Source: Temnothorax longispinosus (Eukaryota > Arthropoda > Insecta > Hymenoptera > Formicidae). From it: a DNA stretch of 64,000 bases. The stretch spans positions 3,968,001 to 4,032,000 of the forward strand of contig NC_092365.1 of the NCBI RefSeq assembly GCF_030848805.1. The letters run 5' to 3'. Under the pieces are notes generated by a model. That model searched no databases, was not told the origin of the DNA, and saw only the letters and a program-made list of their open reading frames with translations. Position 1 is the first letter of the stretch. Every line of letters begins with the position of its first letter. This document shows positions 1 through 10,070 of the stretch, one piece after another. The position numbers and the translations under genes are program-made.

Positions 1-266
1 CTGAGCGGTCCAAAATCACGTATCTTTATTTCCATATCTTTGTTCTCGTCTAAGATTATGGCCAACGCGCAAGGCACTAAAGTGCTAACGATTAAAAAAA
101 TGCATGCTATCAGCAACGCTACTGACGAAATTCTCTCCGCGATCGACGAGTCCGTCATCGGCCAGACACTTATCGGCTTCAGCAGCCAACGAATCGGCTT
201 GATGCTATACTCCTTATTCTCTACGTAGTTAAAGATGATCGGCGGGTTCTGTGGAAGCTTCGTCAT
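1..266 (-). CDS. OR1: odorant receptor, N-terminal part of exon 1 (cut by window edge)
   Basis: This is the first 88 codons of an odorant receptor; the rest lies left of the window. The ATG is at 264-266. The frame is open to position 1 and encodes an intracellular N-terminus (NKEYSIKPIRWLLKPISVW) followed by the first hydrophobic segment (SVALLIACIFLIVSTLVP). It is nearly identical to the start of OR6 (ATG at 15113), differing by a few residues such as SIKP for SIQP and IRDFGPL for IREFGPL. Its 5' flank is duplicated as well. It belongs to the ligand-binding OR family (7tm_6). Whether the whole gene is intact cannot be seen. Confidence 0.85.
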   Translation of the reverse strand, partial: MTKLPQNPPIIFNYVENKEYSIKPIRWLLKPISVWPMTDSSIAERISSVALLIACIFLIVSTLVPCALAIILDENKDMEIKIRDFGPL

Positions 267-2023
267 GTTCACTTCTCGAGCGCAGAGACACGATTGACTC
301 GCGCAGATTTCTCGAAACGTACGCGGGGTAACAGTTACAGAGTAACGCGTGCGCGGTGTATTGGCTATGAGACTACTTTCATTTTATACACACATCTCTC
401 AGGTAATCGATAGCAAATTGAAGTGGTGGTGAATTTTCATTGCAAGATAGACGGCGAAAGCGACAGACTAGTCACGCAATTCGACTACCTTTTTTTTGTT
501 ACTGTAACTCTGTTGTAACTCATTCGTTTCTGTATTTTTATTTGAACGGATAATAAGAACTTATCCCTCGACCCTCATCCGCTTGTGGGTAGCTCTATTT
601 TGTTCCCTATCAGTTCCATTCTGTTTATCTGTCTTATCCCTTCAGTGTAAGGGGAGTTGAACAACATGCATGATACCTGTGTTTATATCGATTTGTTCGA
701 GAGGAAAAGGGTGAAACTTTTTTTAATCGATACACAAATGAAATTTGTTCTAAAATTAGGCAGTCGACTGTGTTATAGTGTAGTGAAAAGTGCTTGAAAA
801 GAGTATGATAGCTTACAAATTTATATTTAACAATGGATATTAAGTTAAATTATGTATGTATAAAGTCATAAAATTATTAACATCACTTAATAAATTTTAC
901 CATATGCACTCTACTTCTAGAAAGTACAAATTTATTGACAGCTTTCTCCAGAAATAAATTAATTAACTTTTTTAATTTTAATTCTGTAATATTAAAAAAA
1001 TATTTTTATAACTGAGAAAATTATAATGTGAATGAATTATAATGAAAATTATGAAAATAAAATTATAATAAACTGCGAATAATATATTTACATATTATAT
1101 ATATTTTTAATATTTTAATATAGATATTATAAGTAATATCTAATTAAGTATAGCAAGACAAAACATTTTACATAATACTTTCTATGTGTATTATAACACT
1201 GATATACAACACTTTTAGACGTAAAATATGTCAGCAAATGTTTAATTTTACGAATATCTTCCTTTTCCGCGTAGAGCACAATATACATTCAGTTTTAATA
1301 ATTTAGGAAAAAGTAGTCAATTTAATTCATATGTAACATGTTTAAGTTGAAATGAGAAATCTTCGATTGCAAATTGCAATCGTCAACGCTTTCTCAGTTC
1401 CACGCTTCCTGCCACACGTGTACCTATAGTTCAGCACAATTACTTTAGAAAGGCATGCAATGCGCTATCACGAATGGCCAGTTCATTGTGCCGAAGTTGA
1501 ATGTGAAAAATAGCACCTGCGCGAACTTTCCTAAAAAGTTTGGTGAGCAACCTGCAATTGCTCTGAAAGGGTTGCGTGTTCAAGCAATATTGTATTGTCG
1601 CGAGTTTATAGTATCAGTTATGAGACAGAATATCGCGTGTCACGAAGACCATACGAATGAATTTGTAGAAACGATACCGAATACGCTTTAATTATCAGCT
1701 GTAACATGCAGTATTCTTTTATTCGATTTTATGCAGACCGTTCTTCTTATGCTGCTAAAAAGGGTGAATATGTAATTTCGAAGAATTATGAAAATCAGTA
1801 TTTTATAAAATGTAGAAATTGTAGTAACAAGTATCAGGAAAATCACAAAAAATTTTACAGCGTGCATCTTTGAAAATGACCAATAATGTTGAGTCTGACA
1901 AAATCATTGATTTTATTTATTAAATCTTATTTTCAAGATATATTAATTCTGTTCTATATATTCTATTTTATATAAAATATATATCTTGCATATTTCTTAA
2001 CTTATGTTTCACATAAATACGTT
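267..2023. other. Intergenic region between OR1 and psiOR2
   Basis: AT-rich DNA, duplicated at 15114-16876. About 608-870 is also present as a dispersed copy around 37412-37660. At about 1455-1690 is a relic of OR 5'-flank sequence, resembling the flank upstream of OR7 (19060-19290), but with no exon 1 beside it. A 78-codon open frame there (1455-1691, plus strand) is not kept in the duplicate, where single-base deletions break it, so I do not call it a gene. Confidence 0.6.
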
Positions 2024-2932
2024 TCACATAGTCATTGTTCGCAAAAGATTTAAATATACCATGGAGTTTTTAATTTCCTGGAACAACAACATGATTGTTC
2101 CTACACAATGCAAAAATATATATTATATTCTATAAAAGTTATAGATATATTAATGTTTTAAAGGTAATAGATAATCCAATTGAACAATCTAATTTAGATG
2201 ATTATAATTTGCAATTAATAAGGTATAAGAAATTTATTAAAATTTTTGTAAGGAAACAAAGAAACGGTATATCTGCATTACTTACATCACCAAAAGTTGC
2301 GATAGACAAATGAAAAAATTTTTTAGCAATCATCTTGATAACGTTATTCGATCGAGCAATAATCAAAACGAGACCAAGCGCAGTTTTGTGATGTAGATTA
2401 TACCAATCGGTCATGTATGCCATTTGTCCGACATATTTGCACTAACAAATTGACATAAGAGTTAAATTCTGTTTGAATAATAAAAAAAATTTGACAATTT
2501 TGACAATTTAACAAAAGATGTTAAACGAAACGGAAATATTTAGTTTTATTATAAGTGAATTATATTTTGAGATTTTTCTTTATTAATATATACGAGTATT
2601 ATATTTCATTATTTTTTTAAAAGTATTGAATGGATTATTAGAAAATGTCAAAATCTGACATTTCCTGGTCTCATAGTGTTTTAATTCTCGATGTATTACC
2701 TGTTCTGTAATAATCTCTCCGATGTAGCAAAATATAAAAATATTGAAACTTATCGATAAATACACAATAACATAAGATATTATTTTTGCTGTATCGAGCG
2801 TTTCTCAAGCTTAAAAATTAAAATTTAGGCTCATTTTTATCGTTTAATCTATTACTTTAAATACGCGTTTTGTAATAGAATAGCGATATTTGGCTTCTCA
2901 TAAATTTAATTACAATTAGGTGCGATTATTAA

Positions 2933-3750
2933 GGGGCTTCCCTAGTGTGACAGGGCCTAAAATGAATGATTTTTAAAAGGAAAACGACAAAGCCAATTGA
3001 TGAACAACTTTTCCCACATATTTTACTATATTTTAAGAGTGCATACAAATTTTTTCAAAATTTTATATCTGTTATTAAAGTACCAGCCATTTTTTTGGAG
3101 CGCCGCGAAAAAATGGTGACCACGATTGCAGCCGTTGTAGTTATCTGAAACAAGAAAGCAAAAGGATTCTTAATTTACTTGAGTGTGGCTATCGTCTAAA
3201 GCAGAATCATGAAAAAATATTGAAAATTTAAAAAATTATAGCGATTATAATTATTTTTGTCTTTTTTAGCAGACGTTTTTTAAGCTATAATTTTTTTAAT
3301 TTTCAATATTTTTTTATGATTCTGCTTCAGACGATAGCCACACTCAAGTAGATTAAGAATCCTTTCGCTTTTTTGTTTTAGATAACTACGTCCGTATCTA
3401 CAATAGCTGTAGTAAGCTGTAGTAAGCCTCAATATGTAAGAAATTGACCAATCACAGTCGATTATTTTCCTCACATTCGCCTGTAATTGGTCAATTTTTT
3501 ACGGCTTGAGGCTTACTACATCTATTGTAGATACGGACTACAACGGCTGCAATCGTGGTTACCGTTTTTTCGCGGCGCTCCAAAAAAATGGCTGGCACGG
3601 GTTTTAATAACAAATACAAAATTTTGAAAAAATTTGTATGCATTTTTGAAATATAGTAAAATATGTGGGAAAAGTTGTTCATTATTTGGCTCTGTCGTTT
3701 TCCTTTTAAAAATCATTCATTTTTAGGCCCTGTCACACTAGGGAAGCCCC
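2933..3750. mobile_element. TTAA-flanked foldback element (piggyBac-like MITE), 818 bp
   Basis: Inserted in intron 2 of psiOR2. TTAA lies on both sides (2929-2932 and 3751-3754), and the paralogous site at 17803-17806 has a single TTAA and no insert. The ends are inverted repeats beginning GGGGCTTCCCTAGTGTGACA; almost the whole element is two complementary arms, with a further inverted repeat (CAGACGATAGCCACACTCAA) near the middle. No transposase frame. TTAA duplication is the mark of piggyBac transposases; the family assignment is inference. Confidence 0.85.
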
Positions 3751-4088
3751 TTAAGAATTTCTATCGAGATTTTTTAATGAGATTTTCTCCCGTTTTTAGC
3801 GTACCATGATGGTGTAATATCCAAGTAAACACATCTTTACTGTGCATTCCATCAATTCCGTAAGAGAAACTGGATGCATAATACTTTCTACGCGTGATAT
3901 AAAACTGAAACGTATAGATGTATAGGTGTAACACGATAGAGTTCTTTTTACAAACGAGTCATCCGTATATTGAACTGATGCTCTTCGTGAACACTATGAT
4001 GACAGATCCTCTTTTAATAATTTAGAAAAGGAAAATAAATTTATCTTAATTCTAACGAAAATATATATCTTTAAAGGATTATAATTAA

Positions 4089-4455
4089 TCCTCAATTACC
4101 TCACCTGGGTCTGAGAGACCCTGCACATTGTTAAAACGTGCAGGGTCTTCAAAACGTTCATAAAACCCTTGTATCTTTTTTTAGTCAGTACTACGTCAAC
4201 TTGAAAGAAAGCAATCTTTTTCGCTTTTTCAGAAAAACACGTCTTTCTTTTTTTAAAATAACATTTACATTTTTTAACTTGAAATAATCTAACTTGCACA
4301 GTCTTGTAGATCTTTAAAAGACGTATCGATTAAAAAAAAAAAAAGACTTTAAATTGATGCGTTTGTCTTAAAGATACAAGCTAGAGAAAACGACAGGGGT
4401 CTCTCAGACCCTGGTGAGGTAATATCGGGGTGTAAAAACGTAAGGTAACTGAGGG
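4089..4455. mobile_element. TTAA-flanked element (piggyBac-like MITE), 367 bp
   Basis: Inserted in intron 1 of psiOR2. TTAA flanks at 4085-4088 and 4456-4459; the OR7 paralog has one TTAA and no insert (18136-18139). Ends are imperfect inverted repeats, TCCTCAATTACC and the complement of GGTAACTGAGGG; the CCCT-type end fits piggyBac. A second inverted repeat, GGGTCTGAGAGACCCTG on the left and its complement near 4396-4414, lies just inside. The 67-codon open frame inside it is not a gene. Confidence 0.85.
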
Positions 4456-5214
4456 TTAATGATTAATTTTCATTATTCCAAGTAAGTTTAGAAAGTTTAT
4501 TTATTAAATTTATAAATTTCTGAAAAATGTGTTTTCTAACATGTGCCTGCGTGTCAAATACCTCAATATTCTTAGATGATGCTCCACGATAACGGCCACT
4601 TTTTCTTCGGCTGTATCATTTTCTTTCTTCTTTTCAACAAGTTCATGTAGCCACGTGTACAGCACGTTCAGCTGATCACAAGCATGTATCGCGAAGATAG
4701 CGGCTAGACTGCAAGCATCGACGGACTACAATTTACACAAGCAATAACGATAGTTATTTTTGAGACTCACGGTGCTGAAAGTATTAAGGGATAAATCGCA
4801 GAACTTGCCAGCCGTAAGTTTAGGTGGGTAATGGGACATTGTGATGATCATAACAAGATCAACAGCCTGATGGCCGGACAAATCATACCAATTAACCTCA
4901 TACGCAGCCGAGCCGATTTTGCCAAACTAATAAAAATAGAAATAATTGAATATTACAATTGTATCATGTTTATTACTATTTATTCAAAATAGGATTGATA
5001 CACTACGGACTTTTATAGAATTCAATGACTGAAGATACGTCTATAAAACAATTTTTATTATCAGCAATACCATAAAAAAATATCTCTTCCACGAGGAATT
5101 GGCCGATATAACAAAATATCAGAATGTTGAACGTTAAAGATATCAATAAAATAAAATACGTGAAAATGGCCACGGCGTCGCTATTCTCCCATTCCTGAGA
5201 AGACAAACGTATAA

Positions 5215-5343
5215 CTAGGACTGCGTTTCCTTTGGAAGCTTTCGTACTGAAAGCGTCATTCTATCTTTCTTTAACATATAATGTGCAATAAAAATAAAAC
5301 ACACGCTTTCAGCACAAAAGCGTCCAAAGGGAATGCAGCCTAG
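5215..5343. mobile_element. Short inverted-repeat element, 129 bp
   Basis: Terminal inverted repeats of about 40 bp: CTAGGACTGCGTTTCCTTTG at the left and its near-complement, ending CTAG, at the right. No coding capacity. Target duplication not resolved, since there is no empty copy in the window. Confidence 0.6.
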
Positions 5344-5350
5344 ATGTTAA

Positions 5351-5583
5351 AGGTAAATGTACCAATGCCGGGACACTTAAGATCTATGTCCAGACACCTT
5401 TACCATTTTAGTTTTTAAATAAGTATAACACGAATTAAAATCAAAGATAAAAATATAATACAAGAAAAATATTTTTATCTTTGATTTTTTTATTTTAATT
5501 CGCGTTATAACTTATTGAAGGATTAAAATAATAAAAATGTCCAGACATAGGTACGTACGTCCAGACATTGGTATATTTACCTT
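5351..5583. mobile_element. Short inverted-repeat element, about 233 bp
   Basis: Ends are inverted repeats, AGGTAAATGTACCAATG on the left against the complement of CATTGGTATATTTACCT on the right. The inner part is a long AT-rich hairpin (ATCAAAGATAAAAATA and its complement). Ends are approximate. Confidence 0.55.
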
Positions 5584-5887
5584 ACAATTTATCAGTGAAA
5601 GGAGACGATTCTTTCTGTTTCGTTGCAATTATTATAATATTAAAGAAAGAGCTATACATGACAGAACGTATTATTCAGGAAGATGTGATGTCCGCTATTG
5701 TAATCTCCTTACCATTAGGCAATAGTATTAATGAAAGGAGCTTCTCGCTTTGCGACGAGCGACCGTAAATCAGATGCCAGATACCGATTGGATTCAGGAT
5801 CCACCGACACAGTTGCACGGCGTAGCGTATGTCGTGTTCATATTCTACATTGTGTATCCTGCCTGGAAGTTGGGATCGATCGCGCAT

Positions 5888-6513
5888 GCTGTCGTCCGCA
5901 GGCTGCAACGCTGACTGAAATACGCATACGGCAGCGTCTCGATGTCTGCGTGGCGAATGTCCGCGATGGCAAGCGCGGGGAAATAACGATTCCGAGATCG
6001 CGTGCAGGTGCGTCCCGTATGCCTGTCATATGTAACAAGGCAAGGGGAAGACGTGCGTGCACGAGGGACTGTCTCCCTTTCTCTGCAGTCATTGCATGAC
6101 GATGATTACGCATGAAAGTGCGTAACGATATAAAGTTTACGAGTTCTAACATAGTTGCTAACGGATATACGCAATCCCTGTCATTTCCATAGTGCGTAAC
6201 GCAACGTTAGAAGGAAGTCAGAATTACAGTCAGTAGAGTAGAGTAAATGCGTAAGAATATAGCTGTATGCACTTTGCGCGCAAGTTTGCGTATATATAAC
6301 ATAGCTTTATATTTTATTAAGATATAATTAGTTAATTTGCAGTTTTAATACTGTAATAAATTTTATTCTATTTCAAGCTTACATTTACGTAAATGATAAT
6401 TTATGTAACACGATTTATTAACGCGCGCGAATATATATTATATCTAATTTTTATTAAATATATTTTAACGCTAACGTTACTATAATACATCCCGTAACGA
6501 TGATATCACCGTA
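5888..6513. other. Intergenic region between psiOR3 and OR4
   Basis: No gene, RNA or clear repeat seen. Overlapping open frames on both strands around 5731-6152 have no OR or other recognisable similarity and lie in a locally GC-richer patch; I treat them as chance. Confidence 0.5.
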
Positions 6514-8527
6514 TTAAACGTAAAAGGTACGAAGTAAATTCAAGTAAGCCACGGCCGCTTTCACGATCTGAAATTTTTCCCTTGCCATCCATTTCTTATG
6601 AATAATGACATTGAAAATAATTGTATAAACAGAATTCTATTGATATTTTTACTCACGCTGCAAAAACTGGCCAAAGATAAATCCATAAATTTTCCGGCTG
6701 TAAGTTTGATCGTAGCATTAGACATGGCCATTATTAATGTCAAACCGAGCGCACCCTTATTCGGTATACGATACCAGTCTATCATATAAGACTTCGTGCC
6801 GATTTGTATACACTGTCAAAGAGATTTTGGTGTTAACAGCAGTTATTATGAAGCTTCAATGAAAAAGTTTGATTTTTTTGTATTAATTCAAGTTTAACGA
6901 GTTTAACAGAAAAATAACGAACTTCTTTAGCTTGAAAAAATTAACTGTAAAGTTGAAAAAATAAAATTTATGTTAATCTTTTTTATTGTTACGCTAACAT
7001 TTTATCTCAAATATTAAATCATATTTGCAATAAGTATGTAAAAGTTGCAGTTACAGTTTAGGTACCTGTTCGGCAAGAATTTCGCCGATATAGCAAAGGA
7101 TAAATATATTGAACGTGAAGGATATGAGCAACGAACTGAACGTCATCGTTCCTAATGTTTCACGATGTTCCCATTCCTAGAAGGCTAACGTCATGAAACG
7201 TAATTGTATTATGTTGTAGTGTATTTAAAATATCGTTCGCAAAATATTTTTCGTACCGTCATCATATTGAATCCCAGAAAGCATATGTTGAGCGTACAGC
7301 CAACTACATCCACGAGGCAAATCTCGTTTAAAAGCTCTTCGGTGCGAGTGATAAAACTGCAAGTTATGCGATTAAAATTAAAATGCAAATTGAAATCTTT
7401 TCATATATTACAGGTTTATATAATAATATATTAATCTCTTGGAACACATTTATGATATAGTAATTATCAGGATTGCTGGCTTACAAAGTCTGTCTTTAAT
7501 TATAAAAATTTGTACACACAAGACTTATATCGTTTATTATAAAGTTATTTTAGGATTCCGATATTGTGTAAGAAAGATTTTCGCAAATTGCAAATAATAT
7601 ATTTTTTGTGGGTATAATCTTTGCATATAAGCTGTTATTACAAGCCGATTAATATGGAAATCAACGCGCACGTTACCTAAGTATCCTGATGTGATGTTTT
7701 ACAATGTCGCCGAGTCTTCCCTCGTGCGTGCTGCTCGCGCTCTTCCTCTCTCTTCCATCCGCGAGATCATCCATCTTCAGCATGAGTATCTGAAACTGAC
7801 CGCAGGCGTGCATGACGAATACTGCTGCCACACTGCACACGCCGATGGTGATCGTGTAAATGACGTAACCAGCTAGAGCTTGCGTGAACTGCGCTATTTC
7901 GAAGGCCGGCGTGGCTCGCGGATCGAAGAGGCCACGGTAGATCGGGAAGGAGAGCATCCTCACCGTTTCGTTGTCGATAATCTCCGTTCTTCTCGCGCAG
8001 ATCGGCATCACCGTGGTGAAGAATATACCGGCGGAGTACATGAACATCGCGCTGATAGAGGAGAGCCAGCGGCCGAACTTGGCATTGTCCACCATTATTT
8101 CTCGGTCTTTCTCACGAGCCAACGCGACGCGACTCCAGTCCGTGCGGATATGCCGAAAGCATTCGCTGATGTTCTCACTGCGGGTGATGAGGATGTACTG
8201 CTTCACCGCGGCCATCAGGATAAAACTGACCGGACCGATCATTCTGATCTTAGTATCGAGATCGGTGTCCACTAGGATGGTACAAAGAGTGCATGGGATA
8301 AGCAGAAAACATATCAGGAAACAACTGACCACCGTCAGGATCATGCAAGCAATCTTCTCCATCGTGGTCTCGCAGAGAGTCAACGGCCACGCGCCGATCG
8401 GTTTCAGGAACCAGCGATTCAGCTGAATGCTGTAGTTCCAACCGTCCGTTAGTTCGAGACTAATGGATTTGATAGAGTTCAACTTTGAATGCTCGAGCAT
8501 AGTAAGGACTAAATCGCGACGATGCAC
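6514..8527 (-). CDS. OR4: odorant receptor, 423 aa, complete
   Basis: Five exons on the minus strand: 7677-8527, 7257-7356, 7066-7176, 6657-6812, 6514-6567 (stop at 6514-6516). All introns are GT-AG and frame is kept (phase 2 after exon 1, then phase 0). Exon 1 starts MHRRDLVLTMLEHSK; a second in-frame ATG nine residues later is an alternative start. It contains YSIQLNRWFLKPIGAWP, four hydrophobic segments and HACGQ. Exon 2 has GCTLNICFLG, exon 3 FNIFILCYIGEILAEQ, exon 4 GLTLIMAMSNATIKLTAGK, exon 5 IVKAAVAYLNLLRTFYV. Expected role: ligand-binding subunit of an OR-Orco cation channel in antennal neurons. It is the most divergent complete copy here; its exon 1 is GC-richer than its surroundings. 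Confidence 0.9.
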
Positions 8528-10070
8528 GCAACTGACTGAGCGTCAGCGAACTGCTGACGGTCAGCCAGTTCGGCACGCGCATGTGCGTCTTCTGTCCGCC
8601 CATATAAACGTTCGTGCGTGAACGCAATTGATCCATTTTTTCCTTTTCTACCTACTGTTTAATTATTTATTAGTGAGACCATCATAGTTCCTGGAACTTT
8701 ATTGCGTGCTGCGTGCAAGTCCTTTTGAGGGGATGCAGATAAGGAAGTAAATTTGATGGGAAAAAAGGGTTCCGATGCGCTATTGTTCACGATCAAGGGG
8801 GAATACGTAATATACTGGATACATGTTTCCTGCTTCATATCTTCTGACATAGCCAGTAGACGACCTTTTACGTATACCTCACTCTACATATGGTTATTCT
8901 GATGGGAATGAGTGTGTCTTTAAAAAGGGTAGCGCAAGAACAAATGTGAGATATAAATTCCTTTCTGAAAGGTTAATTAAAATATTCCTTTAAAGTTATT
9001 AGCTATTATTAGAGTGCAACGTATAAGAAAATATAATGACAATATTGAATAAATTAATTTATTTTGATAAATTCAATATTTCTAATATAATTAACATTTT
9101 TAAATAGATAAATATAAATATATGAAAGAGAATTGGTTGAAGCATATTTATATGTATTACTGATGCCTCCTGAATTTGTAAGTAAGACTTGTGTTCGTGT
9201 GCACACTACACTGAGGGAAAAATATTGTAGAATCAACAAAACAATTTTGTTGATTTTTCAATTTATTGATCCAATTATTTATTTTATTGAATTAAGTACA
9301 CGTCTATTATTTGAAATAATGAAATAATTGAATTCTGAAAATGGTATCATACAAAATCATTTTTTTTAAGTTAATGATCAATTTTGTTAACTCAATAAAA
9401 TAATTTTGTTGAACCAAGAACATTAACGGTTTTAAAAATGGTAAATTTATTTAAAGAAATATTTAGTTAATGTTATATTATGTATAATTGATAGTATAAA
9501 ATATTTGGTTAAAAATAACAAATCAATATAGTCAACAAACAAAATAGTCAAAAAGAACAAAATATTTTGTACAAATATTTTGTTAAGCCAATCAAATCAT
9601 CTGGTTGGCAACATACAATCTTCCGGTTTTATTAAATCAACAAAATTTTTTTTGAAAAAAATTATTATTTCTTTCAGTGTACGTATACACATACTATATT
9701 TTTGATTTCATAAACTTCTACAATTAACTATAATTAAAATCTATGTTGGGTGCTTTCACTGCTTTCCACAGTTAACGACACAAGTCGACATAAGCGTCAC
9801 TTTATCTTCGTTGTTTACTAGATGTTAAAAAAAGACAGAATGACTTGTATCGACTTGAGTCGCTAAATGAAAAGCACTCATTGTGTTTTTAAGTAAACAT
9901 TTGGTAAACAAGAGTATTATTTTTTTTGTTAATTTATTTGCAGCCGGGATAATGAGTATTACTCATTTAACATAAAAAAACATTACATAAAGTTTTTATC
10001 AAGTATCTATATTTATTATAAACTGCTTATTTTGCATGTTATTTTTTTCACACCAAAGTTGTACAATTAT
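8528..10070. other. Intergenic region between OR4 and OR5
   Basis: AT-rich. The only structure I can define is the CACTGAG-type element at 9209-9679. Small open frames (for example 8659-8850 minus) have no recognisable content. Confidence 0.5.
9209..9679. mobile_element. CACTGAG-type MITE with TA flanks, 471 bp
   Basis: Begins TA|CACTGAGGGAAAAA (9207-9208 TA) and ends TTTCTTTCAGTG|TA (9680-9681 TA). The interior repeats TTTTGTTGA-type words and is AT-rich, without coding capacity. TA flanks with short CACTG ends suggest a Tc1/mariner-mobilised element; family is inference. Confidence 0.65.

Larger units (their letters stand above)
1..4724. repeat. Segmental duplication, copy 1 (OR1 start + psiOR2)
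   Basis: This stretch matches 14848-18404 almost base for base over exons, introns and intergenic DNA. It is longer because two elements (2933-3750 and 4089-4455) were inserted after the duplication. Homology stops abruptly at 4724, inside exon 1 of psiOR2. The other end lies left of the window. Confidence 0.9.
2024..4724 (-). pseudogene. psiOR2: odorant receptor pseudogene, 5'-truncated
   Basis: Duplicate of OR7 that has lost the first two thirds of exon 1. Remaining pieces in transcript order: exon 1 tail 4562-4724, exon 2 3805-3904, exon 3 2700-2810, exon 4 2286-2441, exon 5 2024-2077. Beyond 4724 the sequence changes to psiOR3, so there is no start codon or N-terminus. The exon 3 acceptor reads AA where OR7 has AG (2811-2812). 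The nearly invariant HACGQ motif is HACDQ. The remaining exons still read open, so the loss is recent. Intron 1 and intron 2 each carry a TTAA-flanked insertion absent from OR7. Confidence 0.9.
4771..5887 (-). pseudogene. psiOR3: remnant of a divergent odorant receptor
   Basis: Three pieces of one OR are visible. Exon 4 (4771-4926) is open and reads FGKIGSAAYEVNWYDL ... LTAGKFCDLSLNTFST, clearly unlike the other genes here. Exon 3 (5084-5194) reads EWENSDAVAIFTYF ... CYIGQFLVEE, but its donor is AT instead of GT. An N-terminal piece at 5713-5887 (possible ATG 5885-5887) reads YAVQLCRWILNPIGIW and ends at a good donor, G|GTAAGG. Exon 2, most of the receptor body and exon 5 are missing. Between the pieces lie two small inverted-repeat elements. 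The 3' end is fused to psiOR2 at about 4724. It probably belonged to another OR subfamily. Confidence 0.8.

Noticed and set aside
1455..1691. 78-codon plus-strand frame MQCAITNGQFIV...
   Set aside because: The duplicate at about 16322-16548 has single-base deletions that break the frame, and the block is an OR 5'-flank relic.
5731..6152. Overlapping 122-codon (+) and 104-codon (-) frames
   Set aside because: No similarity to any family I know, no splice or promoter context, and the plus frame runs antisense to the psiOR3 N-terminal fragment.
7880..8426. Long plus-strand open frames (131 and 151 codons) opposite OR4 exon 1
   Set aside because: They are antisense shadows of a GC-rich exon; the same happens opposite exon 1 of OR5, OR6, OR18 and OR21, and none has a recognisable product.
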